Positions 1 to 6,655 of a stretch of 15,691 bases of DNA are shown here, piece by piece. Position 1 is the stretch's first letter, and each line of letters opens with the position of its first letter. Where the stretch lies: assembly GCA_009778055.1 (NCBI GenBank), contig WRKN01000041.1:1-15691 (forward strand), in the 5' to 3' direction. The position numbers were made by a program, and so were the translations under genes. This DNA comes from Synergistaceae bacterium (GTDB lineage Bacteria > Synergistota > Synergistia > Synergistales > Aminobacteriaceae). A model generated the notes under the pieces. That model worked only from the letters and a program-made list of their open reading frames with translations, did not search any database and was not told the origin of the DNA.

Positions 1-375
1 CTGCATGTCCTGTTCGTCAAAAACGAATCCCTTTTCCCTGCCATAGGCGACCAACGCTTCCGGCGTACCCGTGGCAAGCTCCGCCAGCCGCCCGGCCACG
101 CTCTCATCGGTCTCGGCCAGTTTTATAAGCGCGTAAAACTCACGCGCGCCGTGGCTTAAAAGAGCGTCAGGCCGCCGCGCTTTTTGCAGTCTGTTTTTCA
201 GCAATTTCAGCGCCTTATCCTGATATTCCCGCAGCTCATCCGGGGACAAGTCATATCCCAGCTCCCGCGCGTAAGCCGCCAGCGCGTCCATGTCGCCAAT
301 ATTTTTCACTTTGTCCTGATGTTCCGGGTTTTCCGCTAAAAACTTGAAAAACTTTTCCAAACCTTCTATGCTCAT
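1..375 (-). CDS. Protein with two Nif11-type domains (3' end beyond window)
   Basis: This minus-strand frame is open for 125 codons from the ATG at 375 to the window edge, with no stop. A strong AGGAGG site stands 7-8 bases before the start. Residues about 1-52 match the Nif11 pattern: an amphipathic helix (GLEKFFKFLAENPEHQDKV), a short linker with an acidic-Met-Asp turn, then AAYARELGYDLSPDELRE. A charged helix (about 53-72) follows, then a second copy at about 80-124 (FYALIKLAETDESV ... ALVAYGREKGFVFDEQD). Nif11 domains are known as leader regions of RiPP precursors (nitrile-hydratase-like/Nif11 leader families) and also occur in proteins of unknown role. No Gly-Gly cleavage site or core peptide is visible, because the gene leaves the window. 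It lies downstream of argH on the same strand, separated by the hairpin element. The domain call is made by eye; whether this is a precursor or a regulatory/structural protein is open. Confidence 0.8.
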   Translation of the reverse strand, partial: MSIEGLEKFFKFLAENPEHQDKVKNIGDMDALAAYARELGYDLSPDELREYQDKALKLLKNRLQKARRPDALLSHGAREFYALIKLAETDESVAGRLAELATGTPEALVAYGREKGFVFDEQDMQ

Positions 376-417
376 TGCAAAACCCTCCTGATTGAACGTT
401 TTTCGCAGCCGCTGAAG

Positions 418-592
418 CCGAAAGTCCCATTTGTAAAAAATGGGGCATTTGGAATTATGGCAAGCTCTCTTCTAGTCCGGTATGGCGTTCATTTTTCGCG
501 AGATGGAATTGAAAATGGCGTTAAGAAAAAATGCTATAATTGGCTCCGATTCGATAATCGAATGCCCCATTTTTTACAAATGGGACATTCGG
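418..592. repeat. Pair of large inverted hairpins (REP/BIME- or MITE-like)
   Basis: Bases 424-449 are the exact reverse complement of 561-586 (26 bp). With one mismatch the match extends to 418-449 against 561-592. Each arm is itself a palindrome: in the left arm CCCATTT (426-432) pairs with AAATGGG (438-444) around GTAAA, and the flanking CCGAA and TTTGG bases lengthen the stem. Both arms are followed on the plus strand by the same octamer GGAATTAT (451-458 and 591-598). Between the arms are a repeated ATGGCGTT and a perfect 15-bp palindrome, ATTCGAT-A-ATCGAAT (549-563). No coding sense was found. This layout resembles a pair of REP units or a small non-autonomous element. A terminator role for argH is less likely, because no T-run follows either hairpin. 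Confidence 0.75.
509..540 (+). promoter_or_regulatory. Possible extended -10 promoter inside the hairpin element
   Basis: TGC-TATAAT (532-540) is a perfect extended -10 motif. The nearest -35-like hexamer is TTGAAA (509-514), but the spacer of 20 bases is too long for a standard sigma-70 promoter. A transcript from here would run straight into the right hairpin (561-592) and then antisense to argH. No gene on this strand would use it. It may be a relic of the element or may make a short RNA. Confidence 0.25.
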
Positions 593-660
593 AATTATTG
601 ATTTTGTCGTGCTTGCCGGAAAATAGTACCGATGGTTGAGCATATTCAAAAACCAAAGAC

Positions 661-2055
661 TTAGCGAAGCCGCGGTTTCCTCATGGCGCGTAAAAGTGCC
701 TCAGACCTCTCGATCTCTTTCTTAACAGCGCTTTCCGCCGGACCGCCCGGTAAATTCCTCGCGTTGACACATGCCTCGACCGTTATTGCTTCATAAATCG
801 TCTCGTCAAAAACGTCGGACACGCTTTTGAAATCGGCAATCGTCAATTCATTAAGCGGCGCTTTCCTGTTTATGGCGTATAACACAAGCCGGCCGGTTAT
901 TTCGTGAGCGTCCCGAAACGTCACTCCCTTTTTTACCAGCCAATCCGCCGCGTCGGTTGCGTTTGTATAACCACCCAGCGCGCTCCGGTGCATATTTTCC
1001 TTATTTACGGTTATGCTCCGAAGCATTCCGCAAAACACGGAAAGACATGATTTCACCGTGTCGGAGGCGTCGAACACCGCCTCCTTGTCCTCCTGCATAT
1101 CCTTGTTATACGCCAGCGGCAACCCTTTCATCATGGTCAAAAGCCCCATAAGCCCGCCGTATACGCGGCCGGTCTTGCCTCGGATCAACTCGGCCATATC
1201 CGGGTTCTTTTTCTGCGGCATAATTGACGAACCCGTCGCGTAAGCGTCGGAAATTTCCACGAAGGCAAAGGCGTCTGTCGACCATAATATAAGTTCTTCG
1301 CAAAACCGGCTCAGGTGCATCATGACAATGGACAGGCAGGATACAAATTCAACGCAGAAATCCCTGTCTGACACCGCGTCAAGGCTGTTCGCGGTTATAT
1401 CGGAAAACCCGAGCAGGTCTTTGACAAAATCCCTGTCGATCGGGTAGGTGGTGGAAGCGAGCGCGCCCGCCCCGAGCGGCATTTCATCGGTTCTTTTCCG
1501 GCAGTCGCACAGCCTTCCATGATCGCGCCTGAACATCTGGAAGTACGCCAGCAAATGGTGGGCCAGAGTAACAGGCTGCGCCTTCTGCATATGGGTGAAT
1601 CCGGGCATTATCGTGGCCGTGTGCTGTTTTGCCGTGGTCAGCAGTGCTTCAAGCAGGCCGGTCAGCAGCTCTTTTATCTCGTCGATTTCATTCATAACAT
1701 ACATTCTCATATCGAGGGCTACCTGGTCGTTGCGGCTTCTGCCGGTATGCAGCCGTCTGCCCGCGTCTCCGATGCGCGACGTCAGCTCCGATTCGACAAA
1801 GGAATGAATGTCCTCGGCATCCGCGTCTATCGTAAGGGCGCCGCTTTCAATATCCGCCGCCATGTCTTTCAGAGTTTTTATGATCGCTTCGGCGTCCGGC
1901 GTTGGGATAATCCCTTGTCTGCCGAGCATTTCAGCATGAGCTGCGCTGCCGTTTATATCCTGCCTGTAAAGTCTTTGGTCGAAAGACACAGAGGAATGAA
2001 AAGCGCCGGCCAGCCCGTCAGTACGCAGCGAAAAACGTCCTCCCCATAATTTCAT
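661..2055 (-). CDS. argH: Argininosuccinate lyase
   Basis: This enzyme splits argininosuccinate into arginine and fumarate, the last step of arginine synthesis, as a cytosolic homotetramer. The product is 464 residues, close to the usual 455-465. It begins MKLWGGRF, the typical ArgH start. TGRSRNDQVALDMRMY is the conserved substrate-binding block, GSSIMPQKKNPD is the fumarate-lyase superfamily signature loop, and NARNLPGGPAESAVK is typical of the C-terminus. An in-frame TTG lies five codons upstream (2070), but the ATG at 2055 is preferred: it has GGAGG about 8 bases upstream and gives the family N-terminus. No other arg genes lie in the window, so argH looks monocistronic here. It diverges from the hybrid kinase. 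Confidence 0.97.
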   Translation of the reverse strand: MKLWGGRFSLRTDGLAGAFHSSVSFDQRLYRQDINGSAAHAEMLGRQGIIPTPDAEAIIKTLKDMAADIESGALTIDADAEDIHSFVESELTSRIGDAGRRLHTGRSRNDQVALDMRMYVMNEIDEIKELLTGLLEALLTTAKQHTATIMPGFTHMQKAQPVTLAHHLLAYFQMFRRDHGRLCDCRKRTDEMPLGAGALASTTYPIDRDFVKDLLGFSDITANSLDAVSDRDFCVEFVSCLSIVMMHLSRFCEELILWSTDAFAFVEISDAYATGSSIMPQKKNPDMAELIRGKTGRVYGGLMGLLTMMKGLPLAYNKDMQEDKEAVFDASDTVKSCLSVFCGMLRSITVNKENMHRSALGGYTNATDAADWLVKKGVTFRDAHEITGRLVLYAINRKAPLNELTIADFKSVSDVFDETIYEAITVEACVNARNLPGGPAESAVKKEIERSEALLRAMRKPRLR

Positions 2056-2172
2056 AGCTATGACCTCCAAATTGTCCGAGCCTTAGAAGCGCTTGACTTT
2101 TGCTTGGCATAAGAATAATACTTCAGTCCCGATAAGTAAAATCAATGATACTTATGACGATGGTAAAGACAC

Positions 2173-2178
2173 TATAAT
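2173..2178 (+). promoter_or_regulatory. Candidate -10 box upstream of the hybrid kinase
   Basis: TATAAT stands 85 bases before the kinase ATG in the argH/kinase divergent region (2056-2263). No good -35 is present at 16-18 bases; TTATGA (2152-2157) is 15 bases away. A second, weaker candidate is TTGACT (2093-2098), 17 bases before TAATAC (2116-2121). The argH promoter on the other strand could not be assigned with confidence. Confidence 0.35.
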
Positions 2179-2263
2179 ATATGCGTCGGAAAGAAGTTGT
2201 TTGGACTTTCTGAAAGGGCGGCGCTTGGTATGATTATGATTTTGTTGAAAGGATTGTAAGCAT

Positions 2264-5185
2264 ATGAACGCGAAAAATCATGCGGGCGGATTGCCGGGCG
2301 AGTTGCGGCGGATTGATGACGCCGAAAAAAAGAAAATGGAGATGTCGGAGTCCGAAGCGGAAGAACGCGTCAGAATCATGATGGAAAGAATTAGCCTCAA
2401 TAATAGCTACCTGAGCGCTTTGAACAGCGTATCCTCCATCCTGCTCGAGTCGGATACGGATGAATTCGAGGACAGTTTATATCATTCGATGGGTTTACTG
2501 ACAAGGGCGGTTGACGCTGACCGTATGCGCGTGTGGAAAAACCATACCGTTGACGGCGAATTGTATTACGAGCATCTGTACGCGTGGACGGAGAAGGGAA
2601 CTCCGCAGAATGGCCAAAATGTAAAAATCAGCGCCTCCTACGGCAAAACATTGCCCGAATGGGAAGAAGTACTGTCGCGCGGAGACGCTATAAACATTCT
2701 TCTGCGCGATATGTCCCAGGCGGAACAGGCGTTGCTGTTTCGGCGCGGCATTATATCAGCTCTGGTTGTGCCGATATTTTTACATGGCGAGTTCTGGGGA
2801 TTTGTCAGCGTCGACGATTGCCGCAAAGAGCGTAATTTTTCAAAAGATGAGGAAACGACGCTACGCTCCGCCGGCAACATTATCGCCAGCGCTTTAATAC
2901 GAAACAACACGACGCGGGCAATGATCGAATATCATCAAAACCTTCAAGGTATGCTTGACTCGTTGCCCGTAGGTATCAGGATAATCAACCGGGACGACGG
3001 GAAGTTGGTTTACGCAAACGAGGCGTTGATGGATATCTTTGACTGCAAGGATTTTGAAAGAGACGTGGCGGGGCGCAGCGATTTCGATTTTATGCCCGAC
3101 ACGCAGCCAAACGGAAGAAAAACCGTGGATATGGCCAATGACTTTTTCCAGACTGAAAAAGTCCCAATGCATTTTCAGTGTTTCAAATTGAGCGGAGAAC
3201 TGTTTACGGCCCGGGTCACCTCCTGCAATATCCCTTTCAAGGGGAAGCAATCCTCCCTTGCCATTATAGAGGATGTGACAAAGGAAAGAGAATCCATCGC
3301 CATATTGACAAATGTGTTAAACGAGATAGACGTGATGATTTACGTCACCGACCCAAACACGGACGAAATCCTTTTTATGAACGAATACATGAAGCAGCAT
3401 TACAATATTGAACATGACTGCGTGGGGCAGACCTGCTACAAAGTCCTGCAAAGGGGGCTTGATAGAAGATGTGACTTCTGCCCTTGCCTTCAAATTGAAA
3501 AAGAACCTGACAAATCCGTCATTTGGGAGGAGCGCAGCACTTTAACGAATCGTATTTATCGTAATATTGACAGGTTCATAGACTGGCCTGACGGGAAGAA
3601 GGTTCATTTGCAGCAATCCGTCGACATAACCGAATTGGCCGCCGCGAAGGAACTGGCGGAAAAGGGCAGCCGCGCGAAAAGCGGCTTTCTCGCCAAAATG
3701 AGCCATGAGATACGCACTCCAATGAACGCTATCATAGGCCTGACGGAAATCGCCTTACGTGAGAACACGCTGAAGGCGGTTCATGAGCACACCTTAGCCG
3801 TTAAACATGCGGGCGTAACCCTTTTGTCCCTTATTGACGATATACTCGACTTTTCAAAAATAGAGGCCGGAATCCTTGAAATCGCGTCAAAGAGTTATTC
3901 CGTACCCTCTTTGATAAACGATGTGATCAGCATTATCAGGATGAAGTTTATTCGTTCGCAAATACTCTTTGCCGTGAACGTGGACGGCCGCATCCCCAAT
4001 ACCCTGGTTGGCGACGAAACAAGGATCCGTCAGGCGCTGCTCAATATATTGAATAATGCCTTCAAATACACCGAAAAGGGCTTTGTGTCCTTCACCGTAC
4101 GCGGGGAATACATGAACGGGGATATCATAAGCGTTATTTTTGAGGTGGCGGACAGCGGCAGGGGTATAAAGGAAAAAGATATATGCAATATGTTCGGTGA
4201 ATTTACCCAATTTGATAAAGAAAAAAACAAAAAAACCGAAGGCGTTGGGCTTGGGCTTGCCATCACGCACAGCATAATAAAAGCGATGGACGGCCATATC
4301 GGCGTAAGCTCAAAATATGGAGAAGGCAGTACGTTCACCATTACGCTGCCGCAAAAATATCTTGAGCGCGAACCGGTGGCGGCTGTTGAAAATTCCGGCG
4401 CAAAAAATGTGCTGCTCTATGAACAGCAGAAAATATACGCCGATTCCATAGTATCTTCATTTGAGAACCTCGGCGTAAACTGTACTCTTGTCAAGAGCGA
4501 TTCCGAGCTGCGCGAGGCAATGACAAACCTGCCGCATGACTTTCTTTTCATTTCATCTTTTTTGTATGAAAAAAGTAAAGACATAATATCGAAATTAGGG
4601 AACAAGACCAAAGTTGTCGCGCTCACGGAATTTGGCGAGGAGATTTTCGATAAAGACTTAAATGTCCTTGCCATGCCGGTATATTCCGTATCTATAGCGA
4701 ATATCTTGAACGGAGTGTCCGGCAGCTTTTCTTATGGTAATGACGATAAACTTATCGTGAAGTTTACCGCGCCTGACGCAAGGGTTCTTATTGTAGACGA
4801 CGTCGTTACGAACCTGAAAGTAGCCCAGGGCTTGCTGGCGCCGTATAACGTGCAGGTCAGTCTGTGTAAAAGCGGTATGACGGCAATCAAGGCGATACAA
4901 TCAAAAGATTATGATTTGGTGTTTATGGATCATAAGATGCCCGATATGGACGGTATTGAGGCTACGCGGCATATAAGGGAAATGGGGGCTGAAGACCAAT
5001 ATTATAAAAACGTGCCCGTTGTGGCTTTGACGGCCAACGCCGTCTCCGGCGCCGTGGAAATGTTTTTGGAAAACGGCTTTGACGACTTTTTATCAAAGCC
5101 TATCGACACGATAAAGCTGAACGCTATTCTTGAGAAATGGATTCCCAGGAACAAGCAGAAAATCGCTGCCGGGGGGACGTCATAA
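2264..5185 (+). CDS. Hybrid sensor histidine kinase (GAF-PAS-PAS-HK-REC-REC)
   Basis: This is a 973-residue soluble signalling kinase; no signal peptide or membrane segment is visible. Domains in order: a charged N-terminus (1-45), GAF (about 55-213), PAS (about 228-340), a second PAS (about 345-458), HisKA with phospho-acceptor His481 in MSHEIRTPMNAIIG, and HATPase (about 585-695) with an N-box (QALLNILNNAFKYT), G1 box DSGRG starting at Asp630 and G2 box GVGLGLAI starting at Gly660. A degenerate receiver-like segment (about 705-810) lacks the phospho-Asp signature. A complete receiver follows (about 838-955) with the acidic pair Asp845/Asp846, phospho-acceptor Asp889 (FMDHKMPDMDG) and Lys945 (SKPI). 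The second PAS carries Cys391, Cys403, Cys406 and Cys408, which could bind a metal or cofactor. No partner regulator or output gene is adjacent, so the signal and output are unknown. AAAGGA lies about 10 bases before the ATG. Confidence 0.93.
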   Translation: MNAKNHAGGLPGELRRIDDAEKKKMEMSESEAEERVRIMMERISLNNSYLSALNSVSSILLESDTDEFEDSLYHSMGLLTRAVDADRMRVWKNHTVDGELYYEHLYAWTEKGTPQNGQNVKISASYGKTLPEWEEVLSRGDAINILLRDMSQAEQALLFRRGIISALVVPIFLHGEFWGFVSVDDCRKERNFSKDEETTLRSAGNIIASALIRNNTTRAMIEYHQNLQGMLDSLPVGIRIINRDDGKLVYANEALMDIFDCKDFERDVAGRSDFDFMPDTQPNGRKTVDMANDFFQTEKVPMHFQCFKLSGELFTARVTSCNIPFKGKQSSLAIIEDVTKERESIAILTNVLNEIDVMIYVTDPNTDEILFMNEYMKQHYNIEHDCVGQTCYKVLQRGLDRRCDFCPCLQIEKEPDKSVIWEERSTLTNRIYRNIDRFIDWPDGKKVHLQQSVDITELAAAKELAEKGSRAKSGFLAKMSHEIRTPMNAIIGLTEIALRENTLKAVHEHTLAVKHAGVTLLSLIDDILDFSKIEAGILEIASKSYSVPSLINDVISIIRMKFIRSQILFAVNVDGRIPNTLVGDETRIRQALLNILNNAFKYTEKGFVSFTVRGEYMNGDIISVIFEVADSGRGIKEKDICNMFGEFTQFDKEKNKKTEGVGLGLAITHSIIKAMDGHIGVSSKYGEGSTFTITLPQKYLEREPVAAVENSGAKNVLLYEQQKIYADSIVSSFENLGVNCTLVKSDSELREAMTNLPHDFLFISSFLYEKSKDIISKLGNKTKVVALTEFGEEIFDKDLNVLAMPVYSVSIANILNGVSGSFSYGNDDKLIVKFTAPDARVLIVDDVVTNLKVAQGLLAPYNVQVSLCKSGMTAIKAIQSKDYDLVFMDHKMPDMDGIEATRHIREMGAEDQYYKNVPVVALTANAVSGAVEMFLENGFDDFLSKPIDTIKLNAILEKWIPRNKQKIAAGGTS

Positions 5186-5235
5186 TTATGGTATTGCTTG
5201 CGGTAGCTTTTTTCCGCACGAATCTCATATTTCAT
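5186..5235 (-). pseudogene. Remnant of a RelE/YafQ-type toxin gene
   Basis: An ATG at 5235 overlaps the last 11 bases of the antitoxin gene, the usual coupling of antitoxin-toxin pairs. It reads MKYEIRAEKSYRKQYHNY, which resembles the first strand and helix of RelE/YafQ/ParE-superfamily toxins (a common start is MKYEIR followed by a basic helix). After about 17 codons the frame enters the antisense of the kinase 3' end, beyond 5185, and the sequence no longer looks like a toxin. The frame continues to 5002 without a stop, so a 78-residue chimera could in theory be made, but it lacks the toxin core. The family call rests on a very short stretch. The overlap and its position are seen directly. 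Confidence 0.55.
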
Positions 5236-5515
5236 CTTCTTCATCGCTGGTTACCCAAGCTTTGTATTCCTCAAATGTCTTGAATGGCCCCGCCATCTCT
5301 GCTGTTCCGTTTTCAATACGCTCAATTAAAGCTAGAGTATCAGTACTTGCAGCCGGCAGGCGCACTTCAAATGGCAGGCCGCCACGCAATATGACTTGAT
5401 TTAGAAACATGTTGATTGCGTCGGCAGTAGTAATTCCCAACCGCGATAGAATTGAATCAGCCTCGGACTTTACCTCGGGGGAAATACTCATGTGAATAGT
5501 ATCGGTATCAGCCAT
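5225..5515 (-). CDS. RelB/DinJ-family antitoxin
   Basis: The 96-residue protein starts MADTDTIHMSISPEVKSEAD: a beta strand and helix of the ribbon-helix-helix fold, followed by ILSRLGITTADAINMFLNQV, the conserved RelB/DinJ helix, and GGLPFEVR, the hallmark after it. The acidic C-terminus (EEYKAWVTSDEEDE) would be the toxin-binding tail. The ATG at 5515 is chosen over an upstream in-frame start at 5548, because AGGAGG sits 7 bases before it and the product then matches the family start. Such antitoxins repress their own operon and neutralise an mRNA-cutting toxin. Here the toxin is only a remnant (5186-5235), so this is effectively an orphan antitoxin. It is convergent with the hybrid kinase, 39 bases from its stop. 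Confidence 0.85.
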   Translation of the reverse strand: MADTDTIHMSISPEVKSEADSILSRLGITTADAINMFLNQVILRGGLPFEVRLPAASTDTLALIERIENGTAEMAGPFKTFEEYKAWVTSDEEDEI

Positions 5516-5538
5516 GTCCACACCTCCTTTACGGCCAT

Positions 5539-5567
5539 AATTTAGCACAAATGATTAACGCTTGCAA
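5539..5567 (-). promoter_or_regulatory. Promoter of the antitoxin gene
   Basis: Read on the minus strand, TTGCAA (5567-5562) and TAAATT (5544-5539) are separated by exactly 17 bases. Each hexamer matches 4 of 6 consensus positions. A start near 5532 would leave a leader of about 15 bases containing the AGGAGG site. The -35 box touches the tandem 17-bp repeat, which is where an autorepressor would be expected to bind. Confidence 0.5.
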
Positions 5568-5600
5568 CACTTCACAATCCCACACACTTCACAATCCCAC
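5567..5600. repeat. Perfect 17-bp tandem repeat, possible operator
   Basis: ACACTTCACAATCCCAC occurs twice with no gap (5567-5583 and 5584-5600), immediately upstream of the -35 of the antitoxin promoter. Ribbon-helix-helix antitoxins bind repeated operator sites next to their promoter, so an operator is a reasonable reading. Replication slippage is an alternative. Confidence 0.7.
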
Positions 5601-5698
5601 CTCACAAGTCAAAATAAATAAAAATTTCTTAACCCCGCGAAGACTATACAGAGGACGTCCGGGTAATGGGACGGCGCGGCCCCAAAAAAATGGGCGCG

Positions 5699-5712
5699 TA
5701 AAATCCATTTTA
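5699..5712. promoter_or_regulatory. 14-bp palindrome upstream of yitT
   Basis: TAAAAT-CC-ATTTTA is a perfect hexamer palindrome 16 bases before the first yitT ATG, flanked by GGCGCGGC on both sides (about 5673-5680 and 5715-5722). It may be a regulator site. The rest of 5601-5728 holds no gene I can support. TATACA (5645-5650) is a weak -10 candidate without a clear -35. Confidence 0.35.
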
Positions 5713-5728
5713 TCGGCGCGGCGGCAAA

Positions 5729-6634
5729 ATGTCGGTGTATACTATCGGCATGACAAACAACTTTTTACATACCACGCGGCGTTTGGCTTTGGTTCTCGCC
5801 GGGGCGGCGCTTGCGGCTCTCAATATCATTACCCTTGTCAGAGGGGGAGGGCTTATTCCGGGCGGGTTTACCGGGCTTGTCCTCCTGATTCAGGAAATAT
5901 GCTCGCAATACGGCGGCTTCCACATACCTTTCAGCGTCGTGCTCTATACTCTGAACGCGATACCTGTGGTTATCTGCTTCAAGTTCGTAGGCAAAAAATT
6001 TACCCTTTATTCGGTGCTTGTGGTCGTTGTTTGCGGGCTCCTCACAGACGTGCTGCCGCTGCTGATGCCTGACGGCATGATAAATTATTTCAGCCTGCAA
6101 GACCCCCTGCTTTCCGCGGTTTTTGGCGGCTTCATCAGCGCGTTCGCCAAAAGCCTCTGCCTCTATGCGGGGGCCACAGGCGGGGGTACGGATTTAATAG
6201 CTATCTTTATCTCTGAAAAATACCGCAAGGACTCGTGGCATTATATTTTTGCCGGAAATTTTGTAATTCTGGTGTTCGCGGGCATTTTTTTCAGTCTGGA
6301 CAAGGTGCTGTACTCCATAATTTTTCAATATACCACCACGACGGCCCTGGGCGTCCTCTACCGGAATTATCAGCAGAGAACCCTTCTTATAATCTCCAGC
6401 AAGCCTGACGAGATTTATGGTTTAATAAACGAGATGACCCGCCACGGAGCCACTTATTTCGACGGGCACGGCGCTTATGAGAAAGAAGAGCGGGTAATGC
6501 TTTATTCGGTGGTAACCGCAAGCCAGGAGAAGGATCTCATTCCGGCTATCATGAAGATAGACCCCGGGGCGTTTATAAACGTCCTTAAAACCGAGCAGCT
6601 TGACGGAAAGTTCTACATTCCGCCCAAAGACTAG
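5729..6634 (+). CDS. YitT-family membrane protein (DUF161 + DUF2179)
   Basis: The 301-residue integral membrane protein has about six hydrophobic segments (roughly 16-38, 44-60, 67-85, 91-113, 125-150 and 172-192). A soluble C-terminal DUF2179 domain (about 215-290) follows, containing YGLINEMTRHGATYFDGHGAY and a terminal strand, VLKTEQLDGKFYIP. The glycine-rich GGGLIPGGFTGL and GATGGGTDLIA loops are typical of the YitT family, whose transported substrate is not established. Start choice is uncertain: neither the ATG at 5729 nor that at 5750 has a Shine-Dalgarno sequence. TATACT (5738-5743) stands 6 bases before the second ATG and could give a leaderless message. adeC follows 21 bp downstream on the same strand and is likely co-transcribed. 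Confidence 0.9.
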   Translation: MSVYTIGMTNNFLHTTRRLALVLAGAALAALNIITLVRGGGLIPGGFTGLVLLIQEICSQYGGFHIPFSVVLYTLNAIPVVICFKFVGKKFTLYSVLVVVVCGLLTDVLPLLMPDGMINYFSLQDPLLSAVFGGFISAFAKSLCLYAGATGGGTDLIAIFISEKYRKDSWHYIFAGNFVILVFAGIFFSLDKVLYSIIFQYTTTTALGVLYRNYQQRTLLIISSKPDEIYGLINEMTRHGATYFDGHGAYEKEERVMLYSVVTASQEKDLIPAIMKIDPGAFINVLKTEQLDGKFYIPPKD

Positions 6635-6655
6635 AAAATTCCGGGAGGAGAATCC

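Noticed and set aside
251..448. 65-codon minus-strand frame overlapping the Nif11 gene start
   Set aside because: It is out of frame with the Nif11-domain reading frame, which has a strong AGGAGG site and a recognisable domain; this one begins inside the repeat.
457..639. 60-codon plus-strand frame in the argH/Nif11 gap
   Set aside because: It runs through the hairpin element; its 'MPHFLQMG' peptide is simply the palindromic repeat and recurs in the opposite-strand frame 251-448. It has no ribosome site.
5195..5215. TGCGG...CCGCA stem after the kinase as a terminator
   Set aside because: The stem is only 5 pairs with a 10-base loop and the T-run is inside the loop; too weak to call.
5551..6072. 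173-codon plus-strand frame starting in the tandem repeat
   Set aside because: It overlaps yitT in another frame, has no ribosome site, and its sequence has no recognisable domain.
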